Of a DNA stretch of 64,000 nt, positions 60,138-64,000 are shown in pieces. The translations under genes were made by a program, and so were the position numbers. The notes under the pieces were generated by a model that had not been told where the DNA came from, made no database searches, and saw only the letters and a program-made list of their open reading frames with translations. Numbering within the stretch: the first letter of the stretch is position 1; each line of letters starts with the position of its first letter. Origin of the DNA: a virus; the IMG/VR virus record IMGVR_UViG_3300008954_003554, positions 1-64,000 of that record; one strand, written 5' to 3'.

Positions 60138-60614
60138 ATGAAATTACGAGACGAAAATTTTCTAAGAGACTATATTAGGAACATTATTAGAGAAAGAAAA
60201 TATGATTCTATTTCTTGCGGAATAGTGGTCGTAAAAAAATTTGGAAACAAATGGAAGCCCCTTGCGCTGATTGTCGGCAGCAAGATAGATATTCCCAAAG
60301 GAAGGGTTGAAGATGGCGAAAATACGCTAGAGACTGCGACTAGGGAGACTTATGAAGAGTCGGGAATTTCTGATCTTAATTTTTCCTGGGGAAGGGATTT
60401 CCTTAGGGTTCAAAACATGGTTGTATATCTTGCATCAACAACGCAGGAACCTAAAATAATTCCAAACCCTGTTACCGGTCGAATGGAACATGATTTTTGG
60501 AAGTGGATGGATTGGGAGGATATGATATCAAGAAGTAGTCCCAAGATAAGGCACTCTCTTAGGTGGGCAAAAAGAAAAATTCAGCAAAATGATTTATTGA
60601 CATCAGTTTTTTAA
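60138..60614 (+). CDS. Nudix hydrolase with tag-like N-terminus
   Basis: 158 residues. The Nudix box GRVEDGENTLETATRETYEESGI is complete (G-x5-E-x7-RE-x-x-E-E-x-G). These enzymes split nucleoside diphosphates linked to other groups (capped RNA, dNTPs, ADP-sugars). The start MKLRDENFLRDYIRNIIRE looks like a divergent copy of the shared tag. That would make this the clearest enzyme carrying it. Confidence 0.86.
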   Translation: MKLRDENFLRDYIRNIIRERKYDSISCGIVVVKKFGNKWKPLALIVGSKIDIPKGRVEDGENTLETATRETYEESGISDLNFSWGRDFLRVQNMVVYLASTTQEPKIIPNPVTGRMEHDFWKWMDWEDMISRSSPKIRHSLRWAKRKIQQNDLLTSVF

Positions 60615-60650
60615 TTATAATGTATTGGACAGGTGGAAATAAATATAAAC

Positions 60651-61826
60651 ATGTCGATATTCAAATCAAACCCAAGGCATGCAGATAGATCAGCATCAGA
60701 CAGGTCTCGTCATAAGAAAAAGATAGCGCATGCCATAAGAGAGGGAATTCATCATATTGTATCTGATGAGTCAATTATTGGAAAAGATGGAAAGAAAAAA
60801 ATCAAAATCCCAGTCAGGGGAATTAAAGAATATAGGTTTGTATTTGGGGATAACAACAGAAAAAAAGTAGGTTCGGCACCGGGAAAGGATATCTCAAGGG
60901 GACAGCGGATAGGACAGTCTGATCAGCAGCAGCAAGGGTCAGGAAACAAACCGGGAAATGAAGAGGGTGAGGAGTATTACGAAGTAGAAATAACCCTAGA
61001 AGAGTTAAGTGAATATCTTTTTGATAGCCTTAAGCTTCCCGATATTGAAAAAAAGAAATTCAAAAGCATAGTTGGAGAAAAATATAAAAGATCAGGATAC
61101 AGAAAAAAAGGTATTCGTCCCAGGCTGTCGAAGAAACAAACACTTATTAATAAAATAAAGCGTAGAAAAAAAGCCTATTTTGAAAATAGTGAAGATGAGA
61201 ATGAAAGATTTCCATTCCACAAAGATGATTTAAAATATCATCATATTAAAACTAAACCAAAAGAAGTAACAAGCGCTGTTATATTTTTTATGATGGATGT
61301 TTCTGGATCCATGACGCAGACAAAAAAGTTCATGGCACGATCTTTTTTCTTTCTCTTGTATCATTTCTTGAGAGCAAAATATAATAATGTTGAAATAGTT
61401 TTCATATCTCACACAACAGTTGCCAAAGAAGTTTCTGAAGATGAGTTCTTTACAAGAGGAGCTAGCGGGGGTACCAAAATATCTTCTGCTCTAGAGCTAT
61501 GTCTTGACATTGTCAATAAGCGTTTTCATCCTTCCGCGTGGAATATATACACTTTTCACTGTTCAGACGGAGATAATTGGACCGATGATAATGAAAAGTG
61601 TGTTTCACTTTCTAGAACTATCAAATCACTTTCACAACTTTACTGTTTTGTTGAAATAACACCTGAAATATTTGAAAATGATGGAAATACAACCTTTGGA
61701 TTTTCCCAAGAAAGTAAAATATCCAACTCATACACACCGATGAAAGATTCTAAATTTAAAATAGTAAACCTGTTTCACAGTGATGACATATGGAAAGAAT
61801 TTAAAAGAATATTTGGAGGAAGCTAG
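60651..61826 (+). CDS. YeaH/YhbH-family (DUF444) VWA protein
   Basis: 391 residues from ATG 60651 (GTG 60633 possible). DRSASDRSRHKKKIAHAIREGIHHIV, KIPVRGIKEYRFVFGDN, and the YEVEITLEELSEYLFDSLKLP segment match UPF0229. The VWA domain starts at FFMMDVSGSMTQTKKFMARSFFFLLYHFL and contains the HCSDGDNW motif of E. coli YeaH. YeaH works with the kinase YeaG (PrkA) in stationary-phase and nitrogen-starvation survival. Here the partner genes follow directly. AT-rich. Confidence 0.9.
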   Translation: MSIFKSNPRHADRSASDRSRHKKKIAHAIREGIHHIVSDESIIGKDGKKKIKIPVRGIKEYRFVFGDNNRKKVGSAPGKDISRGQRIGQSDQQQQGSGNKPGNEEGEEYYEVEITLEELSEYLFDSLKLPDIEKKKFKSIVGEKYKRSGYRKKGIRPRLSKKQTLINKIKRRKKAYFENSEDENERFPFHKDDLKYHHIKTKPKEVTSAVIFFMMDVSGSMTQTKKFMARSFFFLLYHFLRAKYNNVEIVFISHTTVAKEVSEDEFFTRGASGGTKISSALELCLDIVNKRFHPSAWNIYTFHCSDGDNWTDDNEKCVSLSRTIKSLSQLYCFVEITPEIFENDGNTTFGFSQESKISNSYTPMKDSKFKIVNLFHSDDIWKEFKRIFGGS

Positions 61827-63143
61827 ATGTCTGACTGGTCAATGAAAGATTTAGAAACCTGGGATGAGAAGATTATACAGATTGCCAAGGGATATAATTT
61901 AGATTGGTTTCCAATAAACTATGAAATATCCGACTACTATGACATGATTGGTAGCATGGTATATCATGGGATGCCATCACACTACGGTCACTGGTCTTAT
62001 GGAAAATCATTTGAAAGAACTCATTTAAACTATAATTTTGGGATGACTGGGTTGCCATACGAGCTTATAATCAATTCGAATCCATCGATTGCGTATCTTA
62101 TGAAAGAAAATCCTCTATACCTTCAGATATTGATTATGGCTCACTGTATTGGACATTCTGATTTTTTTAAAAATAGTAGAATATTTTCACACACAAGGCC
62201 CGGGGACATTGTTACCAAGCTTAGAAGTGCAAAAAAGAGAATTCAAAAATATTCTGAAGATCCGGGTATTGGAATGGAAAAAGTAGAGAAGACTCTTGAC
62301 TCTCTAAGGTCGATACAGTATCAAACGAGCAGATTTAATCTTCCTCAGCTTTCACATGTAGAGAAAAAAAGAAGAATTGTAGAAAAAATAAATAAAACTA
62401 GTTCAAAAAAAGAAAGTGCAAAACTTAGAGAGAGTCTAGATAGGATTCCAGTTGAGCCAGAAACAGATCTTTTATGGACAATTCTTGAATTTGGAAACCA
62501 CATACCCGAATGGAAAAAAGATATTATAAACATAGTAAGAGAAGAATCTCTCTACTTTATACCCCAGATTAGAACAAAAATTTTAAATGAAGGGTGGGCC
62601 AGTTTTTGGCACTATAGAATATTAAATGATCTAAATCTGCCTCAAAAGTATCATATTCCATTTTTAAGAAGTCACAATCAAGTAATTAGACCCCATTTGG
62701 GTGGAATTAATCCGTATCATTTGGGATTTTATTTATTTGACAAGGTAGAGAAAAGAGACGGAATAGAGGAATGTTTTCTAATTAGAGAAATACATGATGA
62801 TGCCTCTGCAATTAGGTTCCTATTGGAACAAGAAGATTGTGAAAATTTAAACCTATTCTCCTATTCAAAGAAAAAAAAGCTAACTTCAATAGACGATGTC
62901 TCTGATGACGTGGGGTGGAGAAACATTAAGAATGATCTAGTAATGACAACAGGGGTTAACTCTATCCCTGTAATCGGAGTTGATGAAATTTTATCTGATG
63001 GTACTTTAATTTTATTACACGACCATGACGGAAGAGATTTAGAGTTAAATTATGCCGAAGAGGTTGTCGAGCATATTAGATATTTATGGGATAGAGATGT
63101 TAAGCTGTTTACGATTATCGAAGAAGAAACGTGGGAAATCTAA
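61827..63143 (+). CDS. SpoVR/YcgB-family protein
   Basis: 438 residues starting right after the YeaH stop. EISDYYDMIGSMVYHGMPSHYGHWSYGKSFERTHLNYNFGMTGLPYELIINSNPSIAYLM... and NEGWASFWHYRILN and GINPYHLGFYLF are the SpoVR signature. It is somewhat shorter than E. coli YcgB. Named for spore cortex formation in Bacillus; in Gram-negatives it is linked to the YeaG/YeaH pathway. Function at molecular level unknown. Confidence 0.92.
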   Translation: MSDWSMKDLETWDEKIIQIAKGYNLDWFPINYEISDYYDMIGSMVYHGMPSHYGHWSYGKSFERTHLNYNFGMTGLPYELIINSNPSIAYLMKENPLYLQILIMAHCIGHSDFFKNSRIFSHTRPGDIVTKLRSAKKRIQKYSEDPGIGMEKVEKTLDSLRSIQYQTSRFNLPQLSHVEKKRRIVEKINKTSSKKESAKLRESLDRIPVEPETDLLWTILEFGNHIPEWKKDIINIVREESLYFIPQIRTKILNEGWASFWHYRILNDLNLPQKYHIPFLRSHNQVIRPHLGGINPYHLGFYLFDKVEKRDGIEECFLIREIHDDASAIRFLLEQEDCENLNLFSYSKKKKLTSIDDVSDDVGWRNIKNDLVMTTGVNSIPVIGVDEILSDGTLILLHDHDGRDLELNYAEEVVEHIRYLWDRDVKLFTIIEEETWEI

Positions 63144-63197
63144 TGCAAAGGGTTTATATTTCCATAATTCAAAGTAAAATCTCATATAGAGGATCAG

Positions 63198-64000
63198 ATG
63201 CCTGATAAGAACAAATTTTTAAAAATCATAGAAGATCAAAGAAAAGGAAAAAAGAAAGAAAAGTTTTCTGGTAATTTCCTAGAGTATCTTAATATTATAA
63301 AGGAAAATCCTGAGACAACTCAGACGGCTCATCAGAGACTCTACAGGAAGATTGAAAGCTTTGGTGTGAGTGAGATAGATCGATCTGACCCTAGATTCCA
63401 GGGGGTTTTTTGCGGAGAAAAAGTTAAAACATATGAATATTTCAAAGATGAATTTTTTGGAATGGAAAATGTAATTTCAAAAATAATGAGATTTCTTAGG
63501 TCTGCTGCACACAGAGGTGAAGAGAGCAGGCAGGTTCTTCTCCTTCTTGGCCCAGTTGGTGCAGGTAAATCAGCGCTGACAGAGCATGTAAAAAAATCGC
63601 TCGAAGGGGAGAGGTTTTATCATTTATCAGGAGATCCCCAGAAAGGGGAGCCCCTCCAGTTGATCCCTAGAAACCTAAGGGAAAAATTTGAAGAAATTCT
63701 AGGTGTAAAAATAGAGGGAGATATCAGTCCCGTTGCCAGATTTAAGCTCCTCGAAGAGTTCAAGGGAAAATATGAGAATTTTCCTGTTGTAGAATCAAGC
63801 TTTTCCCAGAGAGCTCGTAGAGGGATAGCTGTTGTTCCTCCCATGGATCCAAATAGTCAGGACACCAGCGTTCTAATAGGGTCGGAAGATATATCTAAAT
63901 TAGACTTATATCCAGAAGACGATCCCAGAACGCTATCTCTCAATGGAGCTTTTAACGTCGGAAATAGGGGAATCGTAGAGTTTGTTGAAATTTTTAAAAA
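63198..64000 (+). CDS. PrkA/YeaG-type serine protein kinase, 3' truncated by the window
   Basis: At least 267 residues from ATG 63198 (AGAGGATC), running off the end. SGNFLEYLNIIKENPETTQTAHQRLYRKI and the DPRFQGVFCGEKVKTYEYFKDEFFGMENVI start match PrkA. LLLLGPVGAGKSALTEHVK is the Walker A of its AAA domain, and FSQRARRGIAVVPPMDPNSQDTSVLIG follows as in PrkA. The kinase domain lies beyond the window. It completes the YeaH-SpoVR-PrkA triad. Confidence 0.9.
   Translation, partial: MPDKNKFLKIIEDQRKGKKKEKFSGNFLEYLNIIKENPETTQTAHQRLYRKIESFGVSEIDRSDPRFQGVFCGEKVKTYEYFKDEFFGMENVISKIMRFLRSAAHRGEESRQVLLLLGPVGAGKSALTEHVKKSLEGERFYHLSGDPQKGEPLQLIPRNLREKFEEILGVKIEGDISPVARFKLLEEFKGKYENFPVVESSFSQRARRGIAVVPPMDPNSQDTSVLIGSEDISKLDLYPEDDPRTLSLNGAFNVGNRGIVEFVEIFK

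Noticed and set aside
1-64000. Integrated prophage boundary or attachment site
   Set aside because: No integrase, no direct repeats framing the tRNA-Arg, and no host housekeeping genes in the window.

Overview
The window looks like part of a large tailed-bacteriophage genome (possibly jumbo class) or a close relative. Most genes are short, tightly packed and overlap by 1-14 nt. Nearly all lie on the + strand, and many have the form promoter + AAGGAGG + small ORF. There is a phage-style tRNA-Arg(TCT) and a flap/RNase H-type 5'-3' exonuclease. No terminase, capsid, portal, tail or polymerase gene is visible, so the phage assignment is an inference from architecture. Two weak host clues are a DUF507-family protein and a lipoprotein with a DxDGDGxxDCxDxDC segment; both types are familiar from Myxococcota and other former Deltaproteobacteria.

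Layout. 0-3.4 kb: small SH3/KOW-like genes, a MazG-like protein, an Hsp20 chaperone and DUF507. 3.4-13.6 kb: cell-envelope and peptidase genes (OmpA-VWA fusion, two M15-like peptidases, L,D-transpeptidase, lipoproteins, M10-like protease), a GIY-YIG nuclease and a QueF-like protein that lacks the catalytic Cys. 13.6-28.5 kb: a long run of different proteins sharing one N-terminal peptide (consensus MKITRRQLRQIIKEE followed by an [LI]xE site), broken by a thioesterase, a methyltransferase-like protein, a PD-(D/E)XK nuclease and the exonuclease. 29.4-30.7 kb: seven tandem MKVGDLV genes joined by identical 14-nt overlaps. 30.7-46.9 kb: a GC-richer early-type region, with a 20-bp-periodic palindrome array, MoxR ATPase + VWA protein, RadA-like ATPase, dozens of tiny genes, tRNA-Arg and a roughly 660-nt structured RNA. 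47.4-58.1 kb: more tagged proteins, including the largest. 58-64 kb: AT-rich, with a zincin, a trypsin-like protease, Nudix, and the YeaH-SpoVR-PrkA triad (PrkA runs off the end).

Two transcription signals separate the gene sets. About 27 promoters follow TGTA(A/G)N-N16-TATAAT, many with the upstream stop codon inside the -35 element; they drive the small-gene and ATPase region. A second motif, TATTTAATA, lies 39-40 nt before tagged or associated genes and resembles a late promoter.

Best candidates for undescribed biology are (i) the shared N-terminal tag with [LI]xE sites, which looks like a capsid-targeting/prohead-protease propeptide system with about 35 cargos; (ii) the overlap-joined MKVGDLV cassette array; (iii) the large ornate RNA beside the tRNA; (iv) a phage-borne PrkA/YeaH/SpoVR module; and (v) the 20-bp-periodic operator or iteron array. 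Everything here was read by eye. Family names rest on motif recognition, not on a search.
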